From Janthinobacterium silvisoli (GTDB lineage Bacteria; Pseudomonadota; Gammaproteobacteria; Burkholderiales; Burkholderiaceae_D): a stretch of DNA of 64,000 bases. A model generated the notes under the pieces. The model did no database searches. It saw nothing but the letters and a program-made list of their open reading frames with translations, and was not told the DNA's origin. The stretch spans positions 310,001 to 374,000 of the forward strand of contig NZ_JACHCL010000003.1 in assembly GCF_014200725.1 (NCBI RefSeq), in the 5' to 3' direction. The position numbers and the translations under genes were made by a program. Positions 45,265-53,492 of this stretch are shown piece by piece. Numbering within the stretch: position 1 is the first letter of the stretch; each line of letters begins with the position of its first letter.

Positions 45265-46569
45265 TTAATTAAAAAAACGTTTATTTGCCGCACGTAGTGG
45301 TTCAAAAAGAAGTTGAAGCAGCGATTGTTTTTCTAAAATCAAATCTGCCTTGAGTAACATACCAGGCGTCAAATTCCAATCTGAACCAAATGCAGTCAGG
45401 CTCGACTGCGCAATACGTACTCTCACGCGGAATAACTGCTCTTTCGTTTCAATCGAAGATGGAATTTCCCTGGGCTGGATAGCTGAGCCTGAAATTTCGA
45501 CTACCACTCCCTCGCCTGCGCCGAAGGTCTCATAAGGAAATGAGTCATACATCAGACGCACCTTATTCCCAGGTTTGACAAAGCCGATTGCACGTGAAGG
45601 AGCCCAGAGTTCAACCTCCAGCGGTGTGCTTAACTTGGCCGTCCCGGCAGGGACGATAATCGCAATTGTGTCCTCTGGTGATACAATTGCTCCTTCACGA
45701 ATTTTTAGTGCTGTAACAAATCCCGAAATTGGCGCGAGTAATTTTTCCGATAAATGAGAACCTGTATTTAGTTCTTTCTCTTTAAGAGACTCACGCGCGC
45801 CCAAGGCTTCAGATCGCGCCTGCTCGCCCTCTGCAACCAGACGTCCCAGTTGAGATCCAATCTGCTCTATTTGTGTCTGCTGTTGCGAGCGATCGCGCTC
45901 CGCCTGTTCCAGTTGTTGTTGAAGAGCCAGTCCTGCATCTTCCAACTGTCGAATTACGACTTCTGAAACCATGCCCTTCTCAGCAAGTTGCTGATTTGAC
46001 CGCACGGTGTCTCTTTGTAAATTTATGCGTTTCATTAGTAAAGCCTTGAGATCTTCTAGTTTTTCTATATCACGCGCTAAACCTGTACGCCGAGTATGAA
46101 GCTCTTGAATCTGTTGTTCAATTTGAGTGAAGTGAGCAGAAGCTTGTTTCTCCTGCGCAGAACGTTGTGATTCCTGAATAGACTTCAATGCTTCCTCAAG
46201 AGAAACTCCATTCCTTAAAGTTTGATTTGCTGCTATCAGAGCAATTGGCGTGCCGACAGATACAAAATCTCCTTCACGCACATAAATATTAGTTGCCGCC
46301 CCACTTAACTGAGAAGCAATACGAAAAGATCCGGCTGCTGGCGTAATTTGGCCAGCCACCGTCTCACGCCGTGAGTATTTTGATGAGGCCAAAAATACTC
46401 CGGCTCCAATTAATATAAAAACAAAAAACCCAGTTAAAATCCAACCAGATAAAATTAATTGTTTTATAGGTGCACCCTTTATAGCTCTTACCTCATCTAG
46501 TGCATTTTTACGAAAAATTGACAACAGTAAGTCTTTCTCCGAGGTTCGGAGCTTTTTCTCTTGAGTCAT
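45265..46569 (-). CDS. HlyD family periplasmic adaptor (MFP)
   Basis: The 434-residue adaptor has one N-terminal membrane helix (about 37-62, LILSGWILTGFFVFILIGAG), a lipoyl half (VAGQITPAAG), a long coiled-coil hairpin (about 125-270, rich in Gln/Glu) and the second lipoyl/beta-barrel half (LLAPISGFVTALKI, PGNKVRLMYDSFPYETFG, LTPGMLLKADLILEK). This is the form found with colicin V-type exporters (CvaA-like). It links the ABC exporter to an outer-membrane tunnel; no TolC-like gene is in the window. It is the first gene of the operon. No clear ribosome site precedes the ATG at 46569. Confidence 0.92.
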   Translation of the reverse strand: MTQEKKLRTSEKDLLLSIFRKNALDEVRAIKGAPIKQLILSGWILTGFFVFILIGAGVFLASSKYSRRETVAGQITPAAGSFRIASQLSGAATNIYVREGDFVSVGTPIALIAANQTLRNGVSLEEALKSIQESQRSAQEKQASAHFTQIEQQIQELHTRRTGLARDIEKLEDLKALLMKRINLQRDTVRSNQQLAEKGMVSEVVIRQLEDAGLALQQQLEQAERDRSQQQTQIEQIGSQLGRLVAEGEQARSEALGARESLKEKELNTGSHLSEKLLAPISGFVTALKIREGAIVSPEDTIAIIVPAGTAKLSTPLEVELWAPSRAIGFVKPGNKVRLMYDSFPYETFGAGEGVVVEISGSAIQPREIPSSIETKEQLFRVRVRIAQSSLTAFGSDWNLTPGMLLKADLILEKQSLLQLLFEPLRAANKRFFN

Positions 46570-46829
46570 CGTTAATTAACAAAGTTTTATCGGGATAAAG
46601 TCTATCAAACATCCTCTTTAACATTCTCACAAAAAGTCACACAACACAGTACGTTACAAATGAAAGATTATCGAATATTACAATTTCGTAATCTAATACT
46701 TGTATGGCTTGAATAAAATAAAATCCAACCCAAGCTACTCAATCTTTGAAAATTCTGCTTATTTATTTTTTCAAAAAAAATGGATGCACAAAGTGATCAC
46801 CAGACGCGCCCATGGGATGAGGGTCAGTT
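46570..46829 (-). promoter_or_regulatory. AT-rich upstream region of the secretion operon
   Basis: Strongly AT-rich sequence between the HlyD start and the IS3-family element. It must hold the operon promoter unless the IS separated it from one. I cannot single out convincing -35/-10 boxes or an operator. Confidence 0.35.
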
Positions 46830-46887
46830 TGAGCTAGTCCGGTTTTCATGGACATCCTCAGGGGACAATGTTCCCCGGAGGATACTC

Positions 46888-47247
46888 ATGAAGAAAAAAC
46901 AATTACCCTCGAAGCGGGAGATCATTCCCGCGTCACCGAAATTAGCACCGAAGTCGCGTGTGACATTCACCGATTCGTTCAAGCGCGATGCAGTGGCGCG
47001 GCTGCGCGCAGGCAATCAAAGTGCCACGGATCTGGCGGTAGAGCTGGGGCTGCGTCGTAATCAGCTCTATAAATGGGCCAAGAAGCTGGACGAGCAATCA
47101 TCCGAGGACTCCTTGCGCTCTCCTGGCCGCCCCCCGGCCGGTGATCTGAGCGAAGTCGAGCAATTACGACGCGACCTTGCCAGTGCCCAGGAGGAGCTGG
47201 CCATCTTAAAAAAGTTAGATGCGTACTTAACTCTCCTAAAGAAGTGA
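46888..47247 (+). CDS. IS3-family transposase OrfA
   Basis: The 119-residue OrfA starts at 46888 (MKKKQLPSKREII), with GGAGG 7 bp upstream. It has an HTH (FKRDAVARLRAGNQSATDLAVELGL, in two blocks, then RRNQLYKWAKKLDE) and a leucine-zipper-like end (EVEQLRRDLASAQEELAILKK). The run AAAAAAG at 47208-47214 is a standard -1 frameshift site. Reading on in the -1 frame gives KKVRCVLNSPKEVRYAVID and joins OrfB to make OrfAB. Confidence 0.88.
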   Translation: MKKKQLPSKREIIPASPKLAPKSRVTFTDSFKRDAVARLRAGNQSATDLAVELGLRRNQLYKWAKKLDEQSSEDSLRSPGRPPAGDLSEVEQLRRDLASAQEELAILKKLDAYLTLLKK

Positions 47248-48110
47248 GGTACGCCGTCATTGATGCGCATCGCAGCGAGTTTTCAGTCAAGTCGCTATGT
47301 CGCGTGCTCGATATCAGCCGCAGCCTGTACTACGCCTTCAAACAGGATCGGCCAAGCTTGCGCAGCCAGCAGGATTTGGCCTTGCGTGCCAGGATCGTTG
47401 CCATCAATACAGCGCATCGCTGGGCGCCTGGCGCCGTGAAGATGTGGCATTTGCTCAAGGCCGAAGGCATCCAATGTGGGAAGCACCGGGTAATTAGACT
47501 GCGCAAACTGGAAGGCATTCAGACGACCCGCATGAAACGTTTCCGTGTCATGCAAGCGAAGGAGCGTGTGCAGCCGCCAGCGCCTGATCTGGTCAAGCGT
47601 GCTTTTCAGGTCGATGCCCCAAACAAGGTTTGGGTGGGAGACATCACGTCCTTGCGCACCAGAGAAGGATGGGTTCACCTGGCAATCGTACTCGATTTAT
47701 TTGCCCGTCGCGTGGTCGGCTGGGCCATGAATAGTACCCAAGCCGCGACGCTGCCGATGGCGGCGTTGAGCATGGCATTAGCTCAGCGGCAGCCCCGTGC
47801 AGGACTCATTTTCCACAGCGATCAAGGTACGGTTTATGGGTGCAATGACTACCGTGAACTGCTGCAAAAACATGGTGTGCTGGCGAGCATGAGCCGTAAA
47901 GGCAACTGTCACGACAATGCCGTGGCCGAAAGCTTCTTTTCCAATCTGAAAAACGAAGTGATGCACGATCACCTGTTTGCATGCAGAGAGGAAGCGAGGG
48001 CGGTGGTAAATGATTACATCGAGATGTATTACAATCGAAGCAGGCTACATCAAACCCTGGGTTATCAAACGCCGGTACAAGTGGAGGCACAGTTTCGTGT
48101 GCTTAATTAA
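47244..48110 (+). CDS. IS3-family transposase OrfB (rve integrase core)
   Basis: The 288-residue frame overlaps the end of OrfA and is normally made as an OrfAB fusion by -1 slippage. It has an HTH_21 region (SVKSLCRVLDISRSLYYAFK) and a complete DDE catalytic core: Asp in VGDITSL, Asp in FHSDQGT, Glu in NAVAESFFSNLKNE. It ends with YYNRSRLHQTLGYQTP, typical of the family. Nothing suggests inactivation. Confidence 0.9.
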   Translation: MRYAVIDAHRSEFSVKSLCRVLDISRSLYYAFKQDRPSLRSQQDLALRARIVAINTAHRWAPGAVKMWHLLKAEGIQCGKHRVIRLRKLEGIQTTRMKRFRVMQAKERVQPPAPDLVKRAFQVDAPNKVWVGDITSLRTREGWVHLAIVLDLFARRVVGWAMNSTQAATLPMAALSMALAQRQPRAGLIFHSDQGTVYGCNDYRELLQKHGVLASMSRKGNCHDNAVAESFFSNLKNEVMHDHLFACREEARAVVNDYIEMYYNRSRLHQTLGYQTPVQVEAQFRVLN

Positions 48111-48136
48111 CTGTCCTGAAAATCCGAACTACCTCA

Positions 48137-48496
48137 GTTCTGCCATTCGGACACAACCTCATCCATCATAAATCAAAGCAGAACAGCAATATGCCCCGGC
48201 CCAAGTCGCAAGCAAGGGTTCTCCGGGCCCAGCGGGTCTGAAAAATGGTCAGGGCAAGGCGCGCGGGCGCAGACAGTACGCATGTACGGCAAGCCCAAGC
48301 AACGCAGCCATGGCCATTTTCTCAGGCCCGCGATTCAGGCCCGCACTTCAAGTGCAGCAGAGCCTGTTCTGCCATTCAGACACGGACTGATGCATGGGGC
48401 GCAGTAGAAGCTAACTCAGTCGAAACCTGATCAGAACCACGAACGCGCGCCGGAGGCGCGCGAAGCTGCCGCGTAGCGGCAGCAGTTGGTCGATTC
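48137..48496. other. Gene-free stretch between the IS and tRNA-Ser
   Basis: No gene is seen. It contains an imperfect direct repeat (GTTCTGCCATTC at 48137 and 48366, 17 of 18 bases over the longer copy), a 95-bp element with inverted ends (48234-48328), and two GC-rich hairpins at about 48445-48461 and 48465-48483. Confidence 0.5.
48234..48328. repeat. 95-bp element with inverted repeat ends
   Basis: GGGTCTGAAAAATGG on the left is matched by CCATTTTCTCAGGCCC on the right in inverted orientation with one gap and few mismatches. The centre contains the palindrome GTACGCATGTAC. It resembles the structured intergenic repeats common in Oxalobacteraceae; genome copy number cannot be checked here. 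Confidence 0.5.
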
Positions 48497-48570
48497 GGAG
48501 AGGGCCGGGCCGGTAGGCCCGACCCTTCGAATCCCCCGCGCAGGGCGCGCAGGCGCCCTGCTTCTCTCCG
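48497..48570 (+). other. tRNA-Ser-like degenerate sequence in inverted orientation
   Basis: GGAGAGG at 48497-48503 and TCTCTCC at 48563-48569 can form the same 7-bp acceptor stem as the real tRNA-Ser on the other strand, followed by the discriminator G. An internal TTCGAATCCCCC matches the T-arm. The anticodon region is replaced by GC-rich hairpins, so it is not a working tRNA. Confidence 0.5.
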
Positions 48571-48585
48571 CCGGACACAAAAACA

Positions 48586-48611
48586 AAAAGGCCACCCGAA
48601 GGTGGCCTTTT
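48586..48611. terminator. Bidirectional terminator after tRNA-Ser
   Basis: AAAAGGCCACC-CGAA-GGTGGCCTTTT is a perfect stem with a tetraloop and A/T tracts on both sides. It lies 14 bp past the 3' end of tRNA-Ser. Confidence 0.88.
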
Positions 48612-48624
48612 GCTTTTGTGTCTG

Positions 48625-48715
48625 TGGCGGAGAGAGGGGGATTCGAACCCCCGATAGGCTATGAACCTATACACGCTTTCCAGGCGTGCGACTTCAACCA
48701 CTCATCCACCTCTCC
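48625..48715 (-). tRNA. tRNA-Ser (GGA), CCA encoded
   Basis: Read on the minus strand it starts GGAGAGGTGGATGAGTGG, has the loop CTGGAAA with anticodon GGA, a long variable arm (class II), the T-arm GGGTTCGAATCCCC, and ends TCTCTCC-G-CCA. The acceptor stem pairs over 7 bp with one G-T. The 3' end faces the AT-rich island, so this tRNA is a likely integration site. Confidence 0.95.
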
Positions 48716-48841
48716 TGCATGCAATTTCTTGCTTACTGCATCTCGCTTGTCGCGAAGCCGCAGATTATAGCAAAGATTCTACAGAGTGCCAAAGATATTT
48801 ACCCTAGGGTAAAGTTTGATACGACCAAGCCAGTAACTGCT

Positions 48842-48868
48842 GGGGTCAGACCCGGCGGGTCTGACCCC
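48842..48868. repeat. 27-bp palindromic repeat after acsA (copy 1)
   Basis: GGGGTCAGACCC-GGC-GGGTCTGACCCC is a perfect 12-bp stem with a 3-nt centre, 18 bp past the acsA stop. An almost identical copy, differing only in the centre, lies inside murI at 53525-53551. Confidence 0.88.
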
Positions 48869-48886
48869 GGATGTTGGTTTGGCTTA

Positions 48887-50893
48887 TTAAGACGCCTCTT
48901 TGAGCTGCTCCAGAATCGCCGGGTTTTCCAGCGTCGACACATCCTGCGTAATCGTCTCGCCCTTGGCCAGCACGCGCAGCAAACGGCGCATGATTTTGCC
49001 GGAGCGGGTTTTTGGCAGGTTGTCGCCGAAGCGGATTTCCTTGGGTTTCGCGATCGGGCCGATTTCCTTGCCGACCCAGTTGCGCAGCTCCAATGCGAGT
49101 TTTTTCGCTTCCTCGCCGGTGGGGCGGGCTTGCTTCAGGACCACGAAGGCGCAGATCGATTCGCCCGTCGTGTCGTCCGGGCGGCCTACCACGGCTGCTT
49201 CGGCTACCAGCGGGTTGGCCACCAGGGCCGATTCGATTTCCATCGTGCCCATGCGGTGACCGGAAACGTTCAGCACGTCATCTATGCGGCCCGTGATCGT
49301 GAAGTAGCCGGTGTCCTTGTTGCGGATGGCGCCGTCGCCGGCCAGATACATCTTGCCGCCCAGTTCTTCCGGGAAATAGCTGGCCTTGAAACGGTCCGGG
49401 TTGTTCCAGATCGTGCGTATCATCGATGGCCATGGGCGTTTCACGACCAGAATGCCGCCCTGGCCGTTCGGCACGTCATGGCCTGCTTCGTCGACGATGG
49501 CGGCCATGATGCCGGGCAATGGCAGGGTACAGGAGCCGGGCACCATCGGCGTGGCGCCTGGCAATGGGGTGATCATGTGGCCACCCGTTTCCGTTTGCCA
49601 GAAGGTGTCGACGATCGGGCATTTTTCGCCGCCGATGTTTTTGTAGTACCACATCCATGCTTCCGGGTTGATCGGTTCGCCCACCGTGCCCAGCAGGCGC
49701 AGGCTGGACAGGTCGTAGTGGCTCGGGTGAACTTTCGGGTCCACGTCGGCTGCCTTGATCAGCGAACGGATGGCGGTAGGCGCCGTGTAGAAGATGCTGA
49801 CCTTGTGCTTTTTGATGGTTTCCCAGAAACGGCCAGCGTTCGGGTAGGTCGGGATGCCCTCGAATACCACTTGCGTGGCGCCCACGGCCATCGGACCATA
49901 GGCGATGTAGCTGTGGCCCGTCACCCAGCCGATGTCGGCCGTGCACCAGAACACATCGGTCGGCTTGATGTCGAAACTCCATTTCATCGTCAGCGCGGCC
50001 CACAGCAGGTAGCCGCCGCTGGAATGCTGCACGCCTTTCGGGGTGCCGGTCGAGCCGGAGGTGTACAAAATGAACAGAGGATGCTCGGCATCAACCCATT
50101 CCGGCTCGCACTGCGCGCTCTGGCCTTCGACCAGATCGTGCAGCCAGGTATCGCGGCCGGCCTGCATCGGCAGCTCGCTGCCCGTGCGTTGGTAGACAAT
50201 CACGTTTTTGACGGACTCGCAGCCGCCCAGCGCCAGCGCTTCGTCGACGATGGATTTCAATGGCAGCTTCTTGCCGCCGCGCAGTTGTTCATCGCCGGTG
50301 ATGACGGCCACGGCGCCTGCGTCGATGATGCGCTCTTGCAAGGATTTGGCGGAGAAGCCACCGAACACGACGGAATGGGTCGCGCCGATGCGCGCGCAGG
50401 CTTGCATGGCGGCCACGCCTTCAACCGACATCGACATATAGATGATGACGCGGTCGCCCTTGGCTATCCCCTTGGATTTCAGGCCGTTGGCGAATTTGCA
50501 GACTTTTTCATGCAGTTCTTTGTAGCTTGCTTTGGTGACGGTGCCGTCGTCGGCTTCGAAGATGATGGCGGTCTTGTCGCCCAGGCCATTGTCGATGTTG
50601 CGGTCCAGGCAGTTGTAGGACACGTTCAGCTGGCCGTCTTCGAACCATTTGTAGAATGGCGCGTTGTCTTCGTTCAGGGTGCGGGTGAACGGCTTTTTCC
50701 AGCTCAGGTTTTCGCGCGCCAGCTTGGCCCAGAAACCTTCGTAGTCGCGCTCGGCGTCGGCCACCATCGCGTGGTAGGCGTCCATGCCCGAAATTGTTGC
50801 TTGTGCGGCGAATGCCGCCGATGGATCAAATACGCGCGACTCTTCTGGTCCTTGCTGCTGCGTGCCCTGCCCTTGGTTTTCTGTACCGGCCAT
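48887..50893 (-). CDS. acsA: Acetyl-CoA synthetase
   Basis: The 668-residue AMP-forming enzyme converts acetate, ATP and CoA to acetyl-CoA in the cytoplasm. Landmarks: the P-loop-like [60 protein letters not shown] and [12 protein letters not shown], whose Lys is the acetylation-controlled catalytic residue. The length is normal. It feeds the glyoxylate shunt, whose aceA lies at 31.9 kb. The 27-bp palindrome follows its stop and may act in 3'-end formation. The start MAGTENQGQ is preceded by a GAGAC-type ribosome site. Confidence 0.96.
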   Translation of the reverse strand: MAGTENQGQGTQQQGPEESRVFDPSAAFAAQATISGMDAYHAMVADAERDYEGFWAKLARENLSWKKPFTRTLNEDNAPFYKWFEDGQLNVSYNCLDRNIDNGLGDKTAIIFEADDGTVTKASYKELHEKVCKFANGLKSKGIAKGDRVIIYMSMSVEGVAAMQACARIGATHSVVFGGFSAKSLQERIIDAGAVAVITGDEQLRGGKKLPLKSIVDEALALGGCESVKNVIVYQRTGSELPMQAGRDTWLHDLVEGQSAQCEPEWVDAEHPLFILYTSGSTGTPKGVQHSSGGYLLWAALTMKWSFDIKPTDVFWCTADIGWVTGHSYIAYGPMAVGATQVVFEGIPTYPNAGRFWETIKKHKVSIFYTAPTAIRSLIKAADVDPKVHPSHYDLSSLRLLGTVGEPINPEAWMWYYKNIGGEKCPIVDTFWQTETGGHMITPLPGATPMVPGSCTLPLPGIMAAIVDEAGHDVPNGQGGILVVKRPWPSMIRTIWNNPDRFKASYFPEELGGKMYLAGDGAIRNKDTGYFTITGRIDDVLNVSGHRMGTMEIESALVANPLVAEAAVVGRPDDTTGESICAFVVLKQARPTGEEAKKLALELRNWVGKEIGPIAKPKEIRFGDNLPKTRSGKIMRRLLRVLAKGETITQDVSTLENPAILEQLKEAS

Positions 50894-51186
50894 GCTTGTC
50901 TCCAGTGTAGTAATTGTTTGCTAACACGATAAGCGCAGTGCCTTACGGACGCCTTACATGCAGCGTTTCCTCTGTCAAGACTAACAGTAATCGCCATCCG
51001 CAACAGGCGTCAAGGGGGCGCAACGCAGTATTTTTGATGGAAAATTAAAGAATGTACCGAATAGTTAATACCACTTTGTCTTTCATCAAGGTCAACAATC
51101 CAGATCAAGGCCAAGCGCATTGCCCGCCAGCCCGTGTAAAATATCGGGCGTAGCAAAAAATTGCATTAATCTCAGGAAGCCCCCAG

Positions 51187-51798
51187 ATGACAGACCACCA
51201 GAAAAAAACCATACCAACTAAATTGCACCCTTTATCCGCCTTCATCTTCATGTCGCGCTGGTTGCAACTGCCGCTGTACCTGGGTTTGATCCTGGCCCAG
51301 TGCGTGTATGTATTTCATTTCTGGGTCGAACTGTCGGACCTGATCGGCGCCGTGTTCGGCAATGATGCCGCCTTGCAGCACGTGCTGACGGCTGTTGCCG
51401 TGCCGGGTGCACCGCTGCCGACCAAGCTCAATGAAACGTCCATCATGCTGGTGGTGCTGGGCCTGATCGACGTGGTGATGATTTCGAACCTGTTGATCAT
51501 GGTCATCATCGGCGGCTATGAAACTTTCGTATCGCGCATGCACCTGGACGACCATCCTGACCAGCCGGAATGGCTGTCGCACGTCAATGCGTCGGTGCTG
51601 AAAACCAAGCTGGCCATGGCCATCATCGGCATCTCGTCGATCCACCTGCTGAAGACTTTCATCAACGCCAGTTCGTACAAGCTGGATGTGATCATTGCGC
51701 AAACGGTGATCCATATGGTCTTCATCATTTCAGCCATGGCGATTGCTTATACAGACCGGATCATGACCGTGACGCAAAACCAGGCGCGTCCCCACTAA
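51187..51798 (+). CDS. YqhA/UPF0114 family membrane protein
   Basis: The 203-residue inner-membrane protein has four hydrophobic segments (LQLPLYLGLILAQCVYVF, IMLVVLGLIDVVMISNLLIM, KLAMAIIGISSIHLLKTF, VIHMVFIISAMAIAYTD). The order and the GGYETFVS and HLDDHPDQPEWL linkers identify the TIGR00645/UPF0114 family. Its role is unknown. It has its own strong terminator. Confidence 0.9.
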   Translation: MTDHQKKTIPTKLHPLSAFIFMSRWLQLPLYLGLILAQCVYVFHFWVELSDLIGAVFGNDAALQHVLTAVAVPGAPLPTKLNETSIMLVVLGLIDVVMISNLLIMVIIGGYETFVSRMHLDDHPDQPEWLSHVNASVLKTKLAMAIIGISSIHLLKTFINASSYKLDVIIAQTVIHMVFIISAMAIAYTDRIMTVTQNQARPH

Positions 51799-51806
51799 AC
51801 CTCAAA

Positions 51807-51840
51807 CCCACGACCGCCAGCGGCGCGTGGGCTTTTTTTT
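51807..51840 (+). terminator. Terminator of the UPF0114 gene
   Basis: CCCACG pairs with CGTGGG around a 13-nt loop and is followed by C and eight T. Confidence 0.85.
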
Positions 51841-51885
51841 GATGCAGTAACAAGTCTTACCCTTCTTATCCCTCGCGAGAACACC

Positions 51886-53427
51886 ATGACTGTCATAAAG
51901 CAAGAAGACCTGATCGAATCCGTCGCCGCAGCGTTGCAGTACATTAGCTACTACCACCCTGCTGATTACATCGAGCACCTGGCGCGTGCCTACGAGACCG
52001 AGCAAAGCCCGGCGGCCAAGGATGCGATCGCGCAAATCCTGACCAACTCGCGCATGTGCGCGGAAGGCAAGCGCCCGATCTGCCAGGATACCGGCATCGT
52101 CAACGTCTTCCTGAAAATCGGCATGGGCGTGCGCTTCGAAGGTTTTACCGGCACCGTGACCGACGCCGTCAACGAAGGCGTGCGCCGCGCCTACAATTTC
52201 GATGACAACAAGCTGCGCGCTTCCATCGTGGCCGACCCGCATTTCGACCGCAAGAACACCAAGGACAACACGCCAGCCGTGGTCCATATGGAATTGGTCG
52301 AAGGAAATACGGTCGACGTGAAAGTCGCGGCCAAGGGCGGCGGCTCGGAAAACAAGTCGAAGATGATCATGATGAATCCATCCGATTCGCTGGTGGACTG
52401 GGTCATGAAAACCGTGCCGACCATGGGCGCCGGCTGGTGCCCGCCTGGCATGCTGGGTATCGGTATCGGCGGCACGGCCGAAAAAGCCATGCTGATGGCA
52501 AAAGAAGTGTTGATGGAAGACATCGACATGTATGAGCTGAAACAACGCGGCCCGCAAAACAAGCTGGAAGAATTGCGCATCGAACTGTGCGACAAGATCA
52601 ACTCGCTGGGCATCGGCGCGCAGGGCCTGGGCGGCCTGACCACCGTGCTGGACGTCAAGATCATGATGCACCCGACGCACGCTGCATCGAAACCGGTCGC
52701 CATGATCCCAAACTGCGCGGCCACCCGCCACGGCCACTTCGTGCTGGACGGTTCGGGCCCTGCCTACATGACCCCGCCAGCGCTGTCGACCTGGCCTGAC
52801 GTGAGCTGGGCGCCGGACACGGAAAAATCCAAGCGCGTCGACTTGAATACCCTGACCAAGGAAGAAGTTGCTTCCTGGACGCCAGGCCAGACCCTGCTGC
52901 TGAACGGCAAGATGCTGACCGGCCGCGACGCTGCCCACAAACGTATCCAGGACATGCTGGCCCGTGGCGAAGAACTGCCAGTCGACTTCAAGAACCGCGT
53001 GATTTATTACGTTGGTCCGGTCGATCCGGTGCGTGACGAAGTGGTAGGCCCAGCCGGCCCGACCACCGCCACCCGCATGGACAAGTTCACCGACATGATG
53101 CTGGAAAAAACCGGCCTGATCGCCATGATCGGCAAGGCCGAGCGCGGCCCGGTCGCCATCGAGTCTATCCAGAAACACCAATCGGCCTACCTGATGGCCG
53201 TCGGCGGTTCCGCTTACCTGGTGTCGAAAGCCATCAAGGGCGCCAAGGTGCTGGGCTTTGCCGACATGGGCATGGAAGCGATCTATGAATTCGACGTGGT
53301 CGACATGCCGGTCACGGTGGCCGTCGATGCCAAGGGTACTTCGGTGCACAACACGGGTCCGAAAGAATGGCAAGCGAAGATCGAGCAACTCAATAGCGTC
53401 AGCAAGATTCCCGTGACTGTCGCTTAA
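51886..53427 (+). CDS. fumA: Fumarate hydratase, class I (iron-sulfur)
   Basis: The 513-residue single-chain class I fumarase interconverts fumarate and malate in the TCA cycle using an oxygen-sensitive [4Fe-4S] cluster. The N-terminal alpha part has RPICQDTG (cluster Cys), GGSENKSKMIMMNPSDS, WCPPGMLGIGIGG and PNCAATRHGHF; the C-terminal beta part has GPAGPTTATRMDKF, MIGKAERG and the GFADMGMEAIYEF block. The gene name follows the family; the single copy here could also be called fumB. A GCGAGAA site precedes the ATG. A terminator follows. Confidence 0.94.
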   Translation: MTVIKQEDLIESVAAALQYISYYHPADYIEHLARAYETEQSPAAKDAIAQILTNSRMCAEGKRPICQDTGIVNVFLKIGMGVRFEGFTGTVTDAVNEGVRRAYNFDDNKLRASIVADPHFDRKNTKDNTPAVVHMELVEGNTVDVKVAAKGGGSENKSKMIMMNPSDSLVDWVMKTVPTMGAGWCPPGMLGIGIGGTAEKAMLMAKEVLMEDIDMYELKQRGPQNKLEELRIELCDKINSLGIGAQGLGGLTTVLDVKIMMHPTHAASKPVAMIPNCAATRHGHFVLDGSGPAYMTPPALSTWPDVSWAPDTEKSKRVDLNTLTKEEVASWTPGQTLLLNGKMLTGRDAAHKRIQDMLARGEELPVDFKNRVIYYVGPVDPVRDEVVGPAGPTTATRMDKFTDMMLEKTGLIAMIGKAERGPVAIESIQKHQSAYLMAVGGSAYLVSKAIKGAKVLGFADMGMEAIYEFDVVDMPVTVAVDAKGTSVHNTGPKEWQAKIEQLNSVSKIPVTVA

Positions 53428-53442
53428 ACAAGCACTACCATG

Positions 53443-53475
53443 AACGCCGCGCAGCAACCTAGCGCGGCGTTTTTT
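53443..53475 (+). terminator. Terminator of the fumarase gene
   Basis: A 10-bp stem AACGCCGCGC/GCGCGGCGTT with a 9-nt loop, followed by T. Confidence 0.88.
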
Positions 53476-53492
53476 ATACTCACCAGTTATAT

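Larger units (their letters stand above)
46830..48136 (+). mobile_element. Complete IS3-family insertion sequence
   Basis: A 1307-bp element bounded by imperfect 25-bp terminal inverted repeats (left 46830-46854, beginning TGAGCTAGTCCGG; right 48112-48136, reading TGAGGTAGTTCGG on the other strand). It is flanked by the direct repeat GTT (46827-46829 and 48137-48139), the 3-bp duplication expected for this family. Two overlapping frames with an A6G slippery site encode the transposase. All parts look intact, so it may be active. Confidence 0.85.

Noticed and set aside
40689-46569. Ordinary peptide bacteriocin locus
   Set aside because: The leader-bearing protein is large with an enzyme-like domain, and a Fic gene is part of the operon; no short Gly-rich bacteriocin precursor was found.
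40000-48625. Direct repeat of the tRNA-Ser 3' end as the far attachment site of the island
   Set aside because: I looked for the 3' tRNA sequence on the left side and did not find a convincing copy.
48686-50932. 748-codon plus-strand frame opposite acsA
   Set aside because: Antisense shadow; acsA on the other strand has all family motifs.
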